Shown: positions 8,621 to 17,140 of the stretch, one piece after another | Position numbering within the stretch: the stretch's first letter is position 1 | Layout of the letters: every line of letters starts with the position of its first letter | Assembly: GCA_000431815.1 (NCBI GenBank) | Contig: FR889226.1 | Span: 1 to 51,766, forward strand | Source: Butyrivibrio sp. CAG:318 | Lineage (GTDB): Bacteria > Bacillota > Clostridia > Lachnospirales > Lachnospiraceae | Reading direction: 5' to 3' | DNA length: 51,766 nucleotides | Notes under the pieces: model-generated | Seen by the model: the letters and a program-made list of their open reading frames with translations, nothing else | What the model was told of the DNA's origin: nothing | The model's database searches: none | Program-made: the position numbers and the translations under genes

Positions 8621-8732
8621 CTCCAACACCTCCGGCATATATCAGAATACAAGCTGGACTAACAACATATCCCGCAAAAATCAACATACTCGTGATCATC
8701 GGGTACCAGAATTCAAATCCCGACACATTCAT
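8604..8732 (-). CDS. 42-residue hydrophobic membrane peptide
   Basis: A small open reading frame of 42 codons plus TAA. The product begins MNVSGFEFWYPM, is hydrophobic over most of its length and ends with a basic RKY, consistent with one TM segment and a cytoplasmic C-terminus. AGGAG lies eight bases before the ATG. Its last codons carry the GGAGG used by the next gene, and the two overlap by 17 bases in different frames. The clear ribosome site and coupling argue it is real; no family is recognised. Confidence 0.6.
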   Translation of the reverse strand: MNVSGFEFWYPMITSMLIFAGYVVSPACILIYAGGVGVVRKY

Positions 8733-8811
8733 GTATATTTCTCCTGATGTAAATATGATGTCACAAAGATTATAAACTTTCTTTATTACTATTGCAACTT
8801 TTATTTATGTA

Positions 8812-8840
8812 TTCAAATATCCGGATTTGTATGATATAAT
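8812..8840 (+). promoter_or_regulatory. promoter of metY
   Basis: -35 TTCAAA at 8812-8817, 17-bp spacer, -10 TATAAT at 8835-8840 with extended -10 TGA. The leader is only about 25 bases, which leaves no room for a SAM riboswitch. Confidence 0.65.
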
Positions 8841-8872
8841 CACTCTATCAAATTATTTTTCGGAGGTTTATT

Positions 8873-10147
8873 ATGAACATCAATACCAAATGTGTTCAGG
8901 GTGGATACACACCGGGCAACGGTGAACCGAGACAGATTCCTATCATCCAGAGCACAACTTTCAAATATAATACAAGCGAGGATATGGGAAAGCTGTTTGA
9001 TCTTGAGACAAGCGGTTATTTCTATACAAGACTGCAGAATCCTACGAATGACTATGTTGCCGCCAAAATCGCGGAACTCGAGGGTGGTACTGCCGCAATG
9101 CTTACAAGCAGCGGACAGGCAGCCAATTTCTATGCGCTTTTCAATATCTGTGAGTGTGGAAGCCACATTGTAGCTTCCAGTTCCATCTATGGTGGAACAT
9201 TTAACCTCATTTCCGTGACCATGAAGAAAATGGGAATAGATGTTACATTTGTAAGTCCGGATGCCACTGAGGACGAACTCAATGCTGCGTTCAAGCCGGA
9301 AACACGCGCTGTATTCGGTGAAACAATCGCTAACCCTGCTCTTACAGTCCTTGACATTGAGAAATTTGCCAAATGCGCGCATGCACACGGCGTTCCTCTT
9401 ATCGTTGACAACACTTTTGCCACACCTATTAACTGCCGTCCGTTTGAATGGGGAGCCGATATCGTAACACACTCTACCACCAAATATATGGACGGACACG
9501 GTGCAGCAGTCGGCGGTGCCATCGTAGACAGCGGCAAATTCGACTGGATGGCTCATGCGGATAAATTTCCGGGATTATGTACTCCCGATGAAAGCTACCA
9601 TGGTATTACATATGCTGAGAAATTCGGCAAAGAGGGTGCTTTCATAACCAAATGTACCGCACAGCTTATGCGTGATTTTGGTTCGATACAGAGCCCTCAG
9701 AATGCTTTTATTCTCAATCTCGGTCTGGAAAGTCTCCATGTCCGTGTTAAACGCCATTGCGAAAACGGTCTTGCCGTTGCCGAATATCTTGACTCACATC
9801 CAAAGGTAGCATACGTCAATTACTGCAGCCTTCCGGGAGACAAGTATTACGAACTTGCCAGCAAATATCTTCCTGACGGAAGCTGTGGCGTAGTTTCATT
9901 TGGTCTTAAAGGCGGCCGCGAAGCAGCCAGCACATTTATGAAGAATCTTAAGATTGCTGCTATAGAGACGCATGTTGCCGATGCAAGAACCTGCTGTCTT
10001 AATCCTGCATCAAGCACTCACAGGCAGATGACGGATGAACAGCTTAAGGAAGCCGGCGTTCCTGCAGAACTTATAAGAATCAGCTGCGGCATTGAAGATA
10101 AGGCTGATTTAATATCAGATATTGCGCAGGCACTGGAGAAGTGTTAA
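8873..10147 (+). CDS. metY: O-acetylhomoserine sulfhydrylase (Cys/Met metabolism PLP enzyme)
   Basis: PLP-dependent enzyme of 424 residues that would convert O-acetylhomoserine and sulfide to homocysteine for methionine synthesis in the cytoplasm. The pyridoxal lysine is Lys204 in HSTTKYMDGHG; the N-terminal TRLQNPTND and the YGGTFNL segment are typical of the family. Length near 425 favours MetY over shorter cystathionine synthases/lyases (about 380). GGAGG lies seven bases before the ATG. It is a single-gene unit with its own promoter and a strong terminator. Substrate specificity within the family is inferred from length and overall pattern. Confidence 0.92.
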   Translation: MNINTKCVQGGYTPGNGEPRQIPIIQSTTFKYNTSEDMGKLFDLETSGYFYTRLQNPTNDYVAAKIAELEGGTAAMLTSSGQAANFYALFNICECGSHIVASSSIYGGTFNLISVTMKKMGIDVTFVSPDATEDELNAAFKPETRAVFGETIANPALTVLDIEKFAKCAHAHGVPLIVDNTFATPINCRPFEWGADIVTHSTTKYMDGHGAAVGGAIVDSGKFDWMAHADKFPGLCTPDESYHGITYAEKFGKEGAFITKCTAQLMRDFGSIQSPQNAFILNLGLESLHVRVKRHCENGLAVAEYLDSHPKVAYVNYCSLPGDKYYELASKYLPDGSCGVVSFGLKGGREAASTFMKNLKIAAIETHVADARTCCLNPASSTHRQMTDEQLKEAGVPAELIRISCGIEDKADLISDIAQALEKC

Positions 10148-10168
10148 TCTTCTAAATGTTTACAAATA

Positions 10169-10198
10169 ACGGGTACCGGTTTCTGTGCCGGTACCCGT
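10169..10198. terminator. bidirectional intrinsic terminator after metY
   Basis: An 11-bp perfect stem ACGGGTACCGG / CCGGTACCCGT with an 8-base loop, followed by TTTATTATTT on the plus strand. It lies between convergent metY and the CAP lipoprotein gene and probably serves both. Confidence 0.85.
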
Positions 10199-10202
10199 TT
10201 TA

Positions 10203-11051
10203 TTATTTCTTCATGAACGACTGTACATATAATATATTACCATTATTTGCGTTGTTTTTGTCAAAAACCACAAATACACCGGCACATCCATAGTTATATT
10301 CCGGATTGAGCATATTTTTATTATGTTCGTTGGAATTTTTCCATGCCTCTATTGTTTCCGATGCATTTCCATAGCCCGATGCAATATTTTCTGCCACTGC
10401 TTTATATCCTTCCGGATACAGCGTAAAGCATCTGTCGGAATTCGGTCTTTTGTGCGAAAAAAGATACGAGCACTCAACCGCTCTCAGTCTTGCCGTATTC
10501 TCAAGTCCGGCATCGTCATTAAGCACGTTAAGATTATTCTTCTTCCTGTACTCGTTAAGAAGTTTCATGAGCTCATTGGATGATGTTTTATCCCAGTAAC
10601 CACATACGGTAACGCTGCCGCCTCCTACATCAATCGTATGTGGAAGCGCATAACGCTCTTCGTACGATTTGCTGCACGTTGAACATGTATACGTCATTAT
10701 TCCGGGTGCATATTCTGTAGCTGCAACTTTAGCCTGTCCGGTATAATTATGTACATGTTCGGTCTGTGCCGGCTCTTCTGTCTTCTGTACCTCAATGCTT
10801 GTTTCCGGCTGTGTACATTCTGTAGAAACCTCTGTGACCGGCTGCGTCTCCTTAGGTTTTCTGGTCTGTTTCTCGCTTTGAATAAAATCCTCCGCCCCAT
10901 ATTCAGCTTGGGTTATGGCTGTGGTCTCTTCTGTTTCCGTTATGCTCTCGGTATTGGTCACGTAATCCTCTTCATGTGATGAACAGGCTGTCAGAAAAAG
11001 TCCCACTGCCGCAACTGCCGCTATTGCGGCCCTGCATATGTGCTGTCTCAT
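10203..11051 (-). CDS. CAP (SCP/PR1-like) domain lipoprotein
   Basis: Predicted surface lipoprotein of 282 residues. The signal peptide ends LTAC (Cys23), then a long Thr/Glu/Pro/Gln-rich linker (about 30-105), a short two-CxxC motif segment (TYTCSTCSK), and a C-terminal CAP domain (about 150-280) with the hallmark elements SHKRPNS, AENIA and W.NS..H. CAP proteins are secreted, and several bind lipids or act on the cell wall; the role here is unknown. The ATG at 11051 is chosen because the lipoprotein signal begins there; the ribosome site is weak (AGAGAG). It follows the tsf terminator and has no clear promoter of its own. Confidence 0.88.
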   Translation of the reverse strand: MRQHICRAAIAAVAAVGLFLTACSSHEEDYVTNTESITETEETTAITQAEYGAEDFIQSEKQTRKPKETQPVTEVSTECTQPETSIEVQKTEEPAQTEHVHNYTGQAKVAATEYAPGIMTYTCSTCSKSYEERYALPHTIDVGGGSVTVCGYWDKTSSNELMKLLNEYRKKNNLNVLNDDAGLENTARLRAVECSYLFSHKRPNSDRCFTLYPEGYKAVAENIASGYGNASETIEAWKNSNEHNKNMLNPEYNYGCAGVFVVFDKNNANNGNILYVQSFMKK

Positions 11052-11075
11052 ATTTTTCTCTCTTTCATGGACTAT

Positions 11076-11112
11076 AAAAAAGTCCCCGCAAAGCTTAACG
11101 TAATGCGGGGAC
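11076..11112 (-). terminator. intrinsic terminator of rpsB-tsf
   Basis: On the minus strand a 9-bp stem GTCCCCGCA / TGCGGGGAC (arms 11104-11112 and 11082-11090) is followed by TTTTTTA, 20 bases past the tsf stop codon. Confidence 0.88.
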
Positions 11113-11132
11113 AAAATTTTACAAATGTTAAA

Positions 11133-12065
11133 TTACATACCCATCTGTGCTGCAACTTCAGCTGCAAAATCTTCGTTCTTCTTCTCAAGTCCTTCGCCGG
11201 TCTCGAAACGTACGAACTTAACAACCTTAACATCTGAACCAACTTTCTTGGATACATCAGCAAGGTATGCAGCTACTGACTGCTTACCATCTTCAGCTTT
11301 AACGTAAACCTGATCCATAAGGCAGATTTCCTTAAGCTGCTTATTGATACGTCCGTTAACAATGCCTTCAAGCATCTTTTCGTTAGCATCAGGCTTCTCG
11401 TTCTTAGCTTCTGCAAGAAGAACCTTCTTCTCGCCTTCTATATAATCCTGATCCACATCAGCGCGGCTGATATACTTAGGATTCATGGCTGCGATCTGCA
11501 TTGCAATATTCTTAAGTGCTTCCTTAACATCATCATTAACAACTGCTGTATCAGCTACAACAAGAACACCGATTCTTCCTGCGCCATGGATATATGATAC
11601 AACACATCCGTTGTCAATTGCAACTCTCTCGAATCTTCTGATCTTAAGGTTCTCACCAATTACTGCAATCTTTCCTGCTAAAGCTTCTTCAACAGTCTTA
11701 GTCGGCTCAGACTTCCATGCTTCCTTCATGAAAGCATCGATATCAGCTGCTTCTGTTGTAAGAGCCTGGTTAGCAACCTCTGCAACATACTCTGCAAAAT
11801 CAGCATTCTTGGCAACGAAGTCTGTTTCTGAGTTAACTTCTACGATTGCTGCATTCTTATCTCCGTCAACAACTGCTGTTACAAGACCTTCTGCTGCAAT
11901 TCTTCCTGCTTTCTTAGCTGCCTTTGCAAGACCGTTCTCTCTGAGGAACTCTACTGCCTTATCCATATCGCCGTCTGTCTGTCCAAGAGCTTTCTTGCAG
12001 TCCATCATTCCGGCGCCTGTCATTTCTCTTAATTCTTTTACCATTGCTGCGGTAACTGCTGCCAT
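11133..12065 (-). CDS. tsf: translation elongation factor Ts
   Basis: EF-Ts, 310 residues, the nucleotide exchange factor that regenerates EF-Tu-GTP. The N-terminal UBA-like domain (about 1-55) includes the signature LREMTGAGMMDCKKAL, and the core contains the EF-Tu-contacting TDFVAKN motif. The C-terminal region carries the coiled-coil and second core half expected for the family. A ribosome site (AAGGAGG) lies just before the ATG. It follows rpsB by 28 bases and ends at a strong terminator, the near-universal rpsB-tsf pairing. Confidence 0.98.
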   Translation of the reverse strand: MAAVTAAMVKELREMTGAGMMDCKKALGQTDGDMDKAVEFLRENGLAKAAKKAGRIAAEGLVTAVVDGDKNAAIVEVNSETDFVAKNADFAEYVAEVANQALTTEAADIDAFMKEAWKSEPTKTVEEALAGKIAVIGENLKIRRFERVAIDNGCVVSYIHGAGRIGVLVVADTAVVNDDVKEALKNIAMQIAAMNPKYISRADVDQDYIEGEKKVLLAEAKNEKPDANEKMLEGIVNGRINKQLKEICLMDQVYVKAEDGKQSVAAYLADVSKKVGSDVKVVKFVRFETGEGLEKKNEDFAAEVAAQMGM

Positions 12066-12093
12066 TGTAAAATCCTCCTTATTATCTGTAAAA

Positions 12094-12843
12094 TTAAGCC
12101 TCTTCTGTTGTCTCTGCTTCAGCTTCGTCAGCTACAACATCTTCATATTCTTCTGCTGTCTCGCCCTGGTTAGCAGCGATAACTGCATCAGCCATCTTAG
12201 ATACAATAAGCTTAACTGCTCTGATTGCATCATCGTTACCCGGGATAACATAATCAAGTTCTTCCGGATCACAGTTAGTATCTACAATACCGATAAGTGG
12301 AATTCCGAGGATATGTGCTTCCTGTACACAGATGCTTTCCTTCTTAGGATCTACTACGAAAATAGCATCCGGGATTCTCTTCATATCCTTGATACCGCCA
12401 AGGTTCTTCTGGAGTTTCTCCTGCTCTTTCTTAAGCTGGATAACTTCCTTCTTAGGAAGAACATCAAATGTTCCGTCCTCTTCCATCTTCTCGATGTTCT
12501 TAAGTCTCTGGATTCTGCTCTGGATTGTCTTGAAGTTAGTGAGCATACCGCCAAGCCATCTCTCATTAACATAGTACATTCCGCAACGCTCTGCCTCAGT
12601 CTTAACTGCGTCCTGAGCCTGCTTCTTAGTACCTACGAAAAGGATTGTTCCGCCCTGCTCTGCAATGTCATATACTGCATTGTAAGCTTCGTCAACCTTA
12701 CCTACTGATTTCTGAAGATCAATGATATAGATACCATTTCTCTCTGTGTAAATGTACTCAGCCATTTTAGGGTTCCATCTTCTTGTCTGATGTCCGAAGT
12801 GAACACCTGCTTCAAGCAACTGCTTCATTGAAATAACGCTCAT
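12094..12843 (-). CDS. rpsB: 30S ribosomal protein S2
   Basis: Ribosomal protein S2, 249 residues, starting MSVISMKQLLEAGVHFGHQTRRWNPKM, with the characteristic YIIDLQK and PDAIFVVDP motifs. The acidic C-terminal tail (about 225-249) is variable in the family. The ATG at 12843 has GGAGG eight bases upstream; the longer frame to 12891 reads into the leader. It is driven by a strong promoter through a leader of about 130 bases that can fold extensively, which suggests translational or attenuation control. Confidence 0.98.
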   Translation of the reverse strand: MSVISMKQLLEAGVHFGHQTRRWNPKMAEYIYTERNGIYIIDLQKSVGKVDEAYNAVYDIAEQGGTILFVGTKKQAQDAVKTEAERCGMYYVNERWLGGMLTNFKTIQSRIQRLKNIEKMEEDGTFDVLPKKEVIQLKKEQEKLQKNLGGIKDMKRIPDAIFVVDPKKESICVQEAHILGIPLIGIVDTNCDPEELDYVIPGNDDAIRAVKLIVSKMADAVIAANQGETAEEYEDVVADEAEAETTEEA

Positions 12844-12975
12844 TTTAATACCTCCGTTGGTTATATTCTTCCGCCCGCGCACCACCGGCAACCATGAGCA
12901 ATGGCACCAACCGGTCTGTATCCGTCAGGCGTGGTTATTATTCGGCATCTGTGTCTGTCCCGACACAACACACCG
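12844..12975 (-). promoter_or_regulatory. structured 5' leader of rpsB-tsf (possible S2 leader)
   Basis: The leader between the promoter and rpsB contains a perfect 6-bp hairpin TGTGTC / GACACA with a 6-base loop. It also has a closing helix ACCAC / GTGGT around nested elements that include CCGG...CCGG and CCAT...ATGG. Several GC-rich inverted repeats in about 120 bases are beyond what a simple leader needs. S2 is known to autoregulate rpsB-tsf in other bacteria; whether this RNA does so is inference. Confidence 0.5.
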
Positions 12976-12981
12976 GATAAT

Positions 12982-13010
12982 ATTATATCATCTCATTCTG
13001 TCTAAATCAA
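12982..13010 (-). promoter_or_regulatory. sigma-A promoter of rpsB-tsf
   Basis: On the minus strand: -35 TTGATT at 13005-13010, 17-bp spacer, -10 TATAAT at 12982-12987 with an extended -10 TGA. Confidence 0.75.
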
Positions 13011-13044
13011 GCTTTTTTTGCGTTTTTTATGGGTGCCGTCAAAC

Positions 13045-13073
13045 TTGACTATATTATGAAACTAATATATAAT
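13045..13073 (+). promoter_or_regulatory. sigma-A promoter of the glycosylation operon
   Basis: -35 TTGACT at 13045-13050, 17-bp spacer, -10 TATAAT at 13068-13073, close to consensus. It is divergent from the rpsB promoter, whose -35 is 35 bases away. Confidence 0.78.
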
Positions 13074-13109
13074 ATAACAGATTATGTTGTTTACGGAAAG
13101 TGGGTTTTT

Positions 13110-14078
13110 ATGAATAAAATAGATATCATAGTTCCCTGCTACAATGAGCAGGATGTTCTTACAACATATTACAGCGAGACACAGAAGGTTGTAAGCCATA
13201 TTGACGGCTGCGAGTTCAGATATATTTTCATAGATGACGGAAGCAGGGATGACACATTAATCATCCTTAAAGGAATGGCCGCAACATATGACAATGTCAG
13301 ATATATATCATTTTCAAGGAATTTCGGCAAAGAAGCCGGTATGTATGCCGGTCTTAGCGCTTCGGACGGTGATTACGTTATAGTTATGGATGCCGATTTA
13401 CAGCATCCACCCGCACTGATACCGCGTATGGTCGAAAGTATCCTGAACGGACATGACTGCTGCGCCGCATACAGGACAAGCCGCAAAGGCGAACGCCGCA
13501 TAAGGAGTTTTTTCTCCCAGCAGTTTTACAAATTCAACAACAAACTTACCGATGTCAAAATGCCATACGGTGCTGTGGATTTCAGAATAATGTCACGTAA
13601 AATGGTAGATTCCATAGTCTCAATTTCCGAACGCCAGCGTTTTTCAAAAGGAATTTTCAGCTGGGTGGGATTCGATACCGAATGGATTCCATACGAGAAT
13701 GTCAAGCGTACGATCGGCACCACCAAATGGAGTTTCAAGGGTCTTATGCGTTACGCAATGGACGGTATTTTTTCTTTTTCCGTTGTACCGCTTAAAATCC
13801 TCTCCGTTATGGGATTTATCATATTTATCGCAGCTATCATTTATGCTATTTTTATATTAATCAGGACTCTTGTTGCCGGCATTGATGCTCCCGGATATGC
13901 CTCGACACTTATTATCCTGCTTTTTCTCGGCGGAATTATTGAGTTGTCAATCGGAATTGTCGGTGAATATATTGCAAGAATTTTCACCGAAATCAAGCGC
14001 AGGCCTATATATATCGCAAAGGAAAGCAATCTTCCCGATTGCAATAAGGTAAAATCGGATGAAAAAATTACTGGTTAA
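13110..14078 (+). CDS. polyisoprenyl-phosphate glycosyltransferase, GtrB/CsbB type
   Basis: Family 2 glycosyltransferase of 322 residues. The cytosolic GT-A domain (about 1-230) begins IDIIVPCYNE and has the metal-binding DAD motif at 94-96 (VMDADLQHPP); two C-terminal TM helices lie at about 240-262 and 275-300, ending in a basic tail (EIKRRPIY). Enzymes of this layout transfer a sugar from a nucleotide donor to undecaprenyl phosphate on the inner face of the membrane. The ATG at 13110 is preceded by GGAAAG; an earlier in-frame Met overlaps the promoter. Its 3' end overlaps the gtrA-type gene by 20 bases. With the next two genes it resembles the CsbB-GtcA-YfhO set that modifies teichoic acids in Bacillus and Listeria. 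Confidence 0.93.
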   Translation: MNKIDIIVPCYNEQDVLTTYYSETQKVVSHIDGCEFRYIFIDDGSRDDTLIILKGMAATYDNVRYISFSRNFGKEAGMYAGLSASDGDYVIVMDADLQHPPALIPRMVESILNGHDCCAAYRTSRKGERRIRSFFSQQFYKFNNKLTDVKMPYGAVDFRIMSRKMVDSIVSISERQRFSKGIFSWVGFDTEWIPYENVKRTIGTTKWSFKGLMRYAMDGIFSFSVVPLKILSVMGFIIFIAAIIYAIFILIRTLVAGIDAPGYASTLIILLFLGGIIELSIGIVGEYIARIFTEIKRRPIYIAKESNLPDCNKVKSDEKITG

Positions 14079-14502
14079 GCTTTTTAATAAGGAAACAATT
14101 ACCTACGTTATATTCGGAGGTCTTACAACGGTTGTCAATTATGCCGTTTATTACCTCTTCTATAAATTTACCATGGTCGACCCGGTTGTGTATAATATAA
14201 TAGCATGGGTCGTTGCGGTGCTTTTTGCATTCATAACCAACAAGCTTTTTGTATTTGAAAGCAGAACTTTCAAAGCTGATGTGTTATTTACGGAGTTAGC
14301 ATCCTTTGTAGGTGCGAGGCTCCTGTCACTGATATTTGAAACTGCATTCATTGCACTGACCGTTAAAGTATTTAATATGAACGAACTCGTTGCCAAAATT
14401 ATTACGGCTGTATTTGTAATAATTTTCAACTACTTTGCAAGTAAATTTTTCATTTTTAAAAAGAAACCATCTGTAAATGATGAAGGAGGTTTTGATGACT
14501 GA
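14059..14502 (+). CDS. GtrA/GtcA-family membrane protein (putative lipid-sugar flippase)
   Basis: Small integral membrane protein of 147 residues with four hydrophobic segments (about 13-35, 42-65, 78-100, 108-132) and the family pattern TYVIFGGLTTVVNY near the N-terminus and NFVASKF-like NYFASKFFIF near the C-terminus. GtrA/GtcA proteins are thought to flip polyisoprenyl-phosphate sugars to the outer face. It overlaps the glycosyltransferase gene upstream by 20 bases and the YfhO-type gene downstream by 8 bases, so the three are translationally coupled. Confidence 0.92.
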   Translation: MKKLLVKLFNKETITYVIFGGLTTVVNYAVYYLFYKFTMVDPVVYNIIAWVVAVLFAFITNKLFVFESRTFKADVLFTELASFVGARLLSLIFETAFIALTVKVFNMNELVAKIITAVFVIIFNYFASKFFIFKKKPSVNDEGGFDD

Positions 14503-17140
14503 CAATAACGAAAAGAAAAACGCCAGAGAAGGCCGCTATGCCGCACTGCATGAACTTACCCACAGCCGCGCTGTATATGTTATGTCTTTTGTGGTACCGC
14601 TTGTCATAATGATTGCCATTTTTATCATTCGTGACATTTATCCATTCGGTGACAGCTGTTACCTGCGTTCCGATATGTATCACCAGTACTGTCCTTTTTT
14701 CTCCGAGCTTTGGAGTAAAATCCGTGACGGCGGAAGTTTATATTATAGCTGGGATATCGGTATGGGCACTAATTTCATGGCCATTTTCGGATATTACCTG
14801 TCCAGCCCGTCCAACTGGTTTATCGCTCTTTTTCCGCAGAAATACATGATTGAAATTATGAATGCGATCATTCTTCTTAAGATTGCCGCTTCAAGTTTCA
14901 CTTTCACATTATATCTTTGCAAACACAACAAACGCCGCAGCTTAAGTGCCGCTGTCTTTGGACTTTTCTATGCACTTTCGGCGTTCATCGCCGCATACAG
15001 CTGGAACCTTATGTGGCTTGACTGTGTACTTCTGCTCCCGCTTGTTGTACTTGGTCTTGAAAAACTTGTATACGAAGGCAAGGGATTATTGTATTCCATT
15101 ACACTTGGATTTACCATTTTGTCCAACTATTACATTGCGATAATGGTATGTATTTCCATGGTAATCTATTTTATCGTGCTCATCGTATCAAGGCCCGTTC
15201 CAGAAGATAAGACCGAGTATGCAAGAATAATATTAAGATTTATCGTATATTCACTTTTAGCCGGTGCATTCGCGGCAGTTGTCCTTCTTCCGGAAATGTA
15301 CGCACTTGAATATACAGCTTCCGGTAAGATTAATTTTCCAAAAACCCTTACACGGTATTTTTCTTTTGTGACAATTTTCAAACGCCACCTTATAAATACT
15401 CCTGTAAGCCTTGGTCTTGACCATATGCCGAATATTTACTGCGGTGTTGCAATACTTGTGCTCTTCCCGCTCTATATTATGTGCAATAAGATAAGTCTGC
15501 GTGAAAAAATAATGAAGGTAATCGCATTAATTGTTTTTCTCGTCGCATTTAATATGAATATTCCTAATTTTATATGGCACGGATTCCATTATCCTAATTC
15601 ACTTCCGTGCAGGCAGTCCTTTATATATATATTTCTTCTGTTAAGTATATGCTATGATGCATTTATCAACATTAAGAATTATTCAAAGACGCAGATAGGC
15701 GGAAGCTTCTGGTCCGTTATGCTCTTCCTTATATATATAGGAAACACTATCACGGATGATGATGATTTTGATTTTAAAATATTATATATAACCGGTATTT
15801 TTATCGCAGTATATATGCTGATCGCATTATTGGCAAGGCACAAGAAACTTCGCACAGATATATTAATTGTTGCACTTTTTGCAGTTTCGATCATTGAAAG
15901 TACCGTCAATATGGACAACACCGGTTATTCTATAACATCACGTCCGTATTATATGAGAGATTATGACAGTGTCAACTATCTCAAGGATTCTGTTGATGAA
16001 ATGGAAAACGGAAACAGTGATTTCTACAGAATGACCAAATTCCGCGGATACCGCTCCAAGAATGATTCCGCATGGCATAATTTCCACGGAGCATCCACAT
16101 TCTCATCAACCGCATATGCATCGCTCACTTCTTTCTATGATTATATGGGACTTGAACATTCGACGAACGCATATGCCATAAACGGCGCCACACCGCTTGT
16201 TTATTCTATTTTTGATATTAAATATTTTATAAGCAATCAGGAAATCAAAGGGGCTGACATTTATTCCCTTGTTGATGAATACGACGGAGAATACTTATAC
16301 CGTAATAATTACACTCTCCCACTCGCATTCATGGTTCCGTCTGATTTCAACGGTAATTTCCAGGCATCCGGCAACCCGAATCCATTTGTGATTCAGAACT
16401 TGTTTGCCTCATCAGCTGCCGGAATTGATGACCTTTTTTACAGGATAACATTTCAGGATGATTCAAGTTCCGCGACTATAACAGCTGACAAAAATGAATA
16501 TCTGTACATGTTCATCATGAATACATCCGTAAAGTCCATTAATGTTACCGTAAACGGTGTTCCAGAGACTTTCACGGGCGTTGACCACGGACGTATGGTA
16601 GACCTTGGTTATGTAAGTGCCGGTTCGTCGATTCATGTTTCAAATTCGGACGGTGGCAACGAAAGCCTTCAGATGTACGCTTATGTACTTGACCTTGATA
16701 AATTTAAGCAGCTTTATGATGCGCTCTCTGATGAAGGCCTTCAAATAGAAAGTTATGATGATACTCATATCAAAGGAAGCGTGACCGCCAAAAATAACGG
16801 TCTTTTATATACATCAATACCATATGACGAAAGCTATACCGTATATGTGGACGGCGTAAAAACCGATTACACTTCCATCGGCGATAATGCTTTCATCGCC
16901 GTATATCTTACTGCCGGAACACACGATATTGAATTTAAATATGTTCCGCGCGGACTTAGAACCGGTACCGTATTGTCAATCATAAGCCTTCTTCTGATTG
17001 CAGGATGTATATTCTATAGGATACGCTTTAAAAAAGAAATATCCGAGGACGGTGCCCTTACCGAACTTGCCAATGCAAGACTCGCAAAGCGCAGCGCACA
17101 AGATAACAAAATACACGAATCAGGAAAGGATGTTGAATGA
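14495..17140 (+). CDS. YfhO-family membrane glycosyltransferase
   Basis: Large polytopic protein of 881 residues. About a dozen TM segments fill residues 30-480, the first extracytoplasmic loop carries the conserved acidic region (GDSCYLRSDMYHQY), and a beta-rich domain of about 350 residues follows before a final TM at about 835-853. This is the YfhO (GT-C-like) layout: it is expected to take the sugar from undecaprenyl phosphate outside the membrane and attach it to a surface polymer or protein. The ATG at 14495 has AAGGAGG five bases upstream. The stop codon overlaps the argH start (ATGA). The acceptor is unknown; lipoteichoic or wall teichoic acid is the precedent. Confidence 0.9.
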   Translation: MTDNNEKKNAREGRYAALHELTHSRAVYVMSFVVPLVIMIAIFIIRDIYPFGDSCYLRSDMYHQYCPFFSELWSKIRDGGSLYYSWDIGMGTNFMAIFGYYLSSPSNWFIALFPQKYMIEIMNAIILLKIAASSFTFTLYLCKHNKRRSLSAAVFGLFYALSAFIAAYSWNLMWLDCVLLLPLVVLGLEKLVYEGKGLLYSITLGFTILSNYYIAIMVCISMVIYFIVLIVSRPVPEDKTEYARIILRFIVYSLLAGAFAAVVLLPEMYALEYTASGKINFPKTLTRYFSFVTIFKRHLINTPVSLGLDHMPNIYCGVAILVLFPLYIMCNKISLREKIMKVIALIVFLVAFNMNIPNFIWHGFHYPNSLPCRQSFIYIFLLLSICYDAFINIKNYSKTQIGGSFWSVMLFLIYIGNTITDDDDFDFKILYITGIFIAVYMLIALLARHKKLRTDILIVALFAVSIIESTVNMDNTGYSITSRPYYMRDYDSVNYLKDSVDEMENGNSDFYRMTKFRGYRSKNDSAWHNFHGASTFSSTAYASLTSFYDYMGLEHSTNAYAINGATPLVYSIFDIKYFISNQEIKGADIYSLVDEYDGEYLYRNNYTLPLAFMVPSDFNGNFQASGNPNPFVIQNLFASSAAGIDDLFYRITFQDDSSSATITADKNEYLYMFIMNTSVKSINVTVNGVPETFTGVDHGRMVDLGYVSAGSSIHVSNSDGGNESLQMYAYVLDLDKFKQLYDALSDEGLQIESYDDTHIKGSVTAKNNGLLYTSIPYDESYTVYVDGVKTDYTSIGDNAFIAVYLTAGTHDIEFKYVPRGLRTGTVLSIISLLLIAGCIFYRIRFKKEISEDGALTELANARLAKRSAQDNKIHESGKDVE

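Noticed and set aside
8841..8872. SAM riboswitch (S-box) before metY
   Set aside because: Leader is only about 25 bases; no room for the fold.
11485..12708. A 407-codon open frame on the plus strand opposite tsf and rpsB
   Set aside because: It is the antisense of two certain, highly conserved genes, has a low-complexity Ser/Thr/Leu product and no ribosome site; long antisense frames are a codon-bias effect here.
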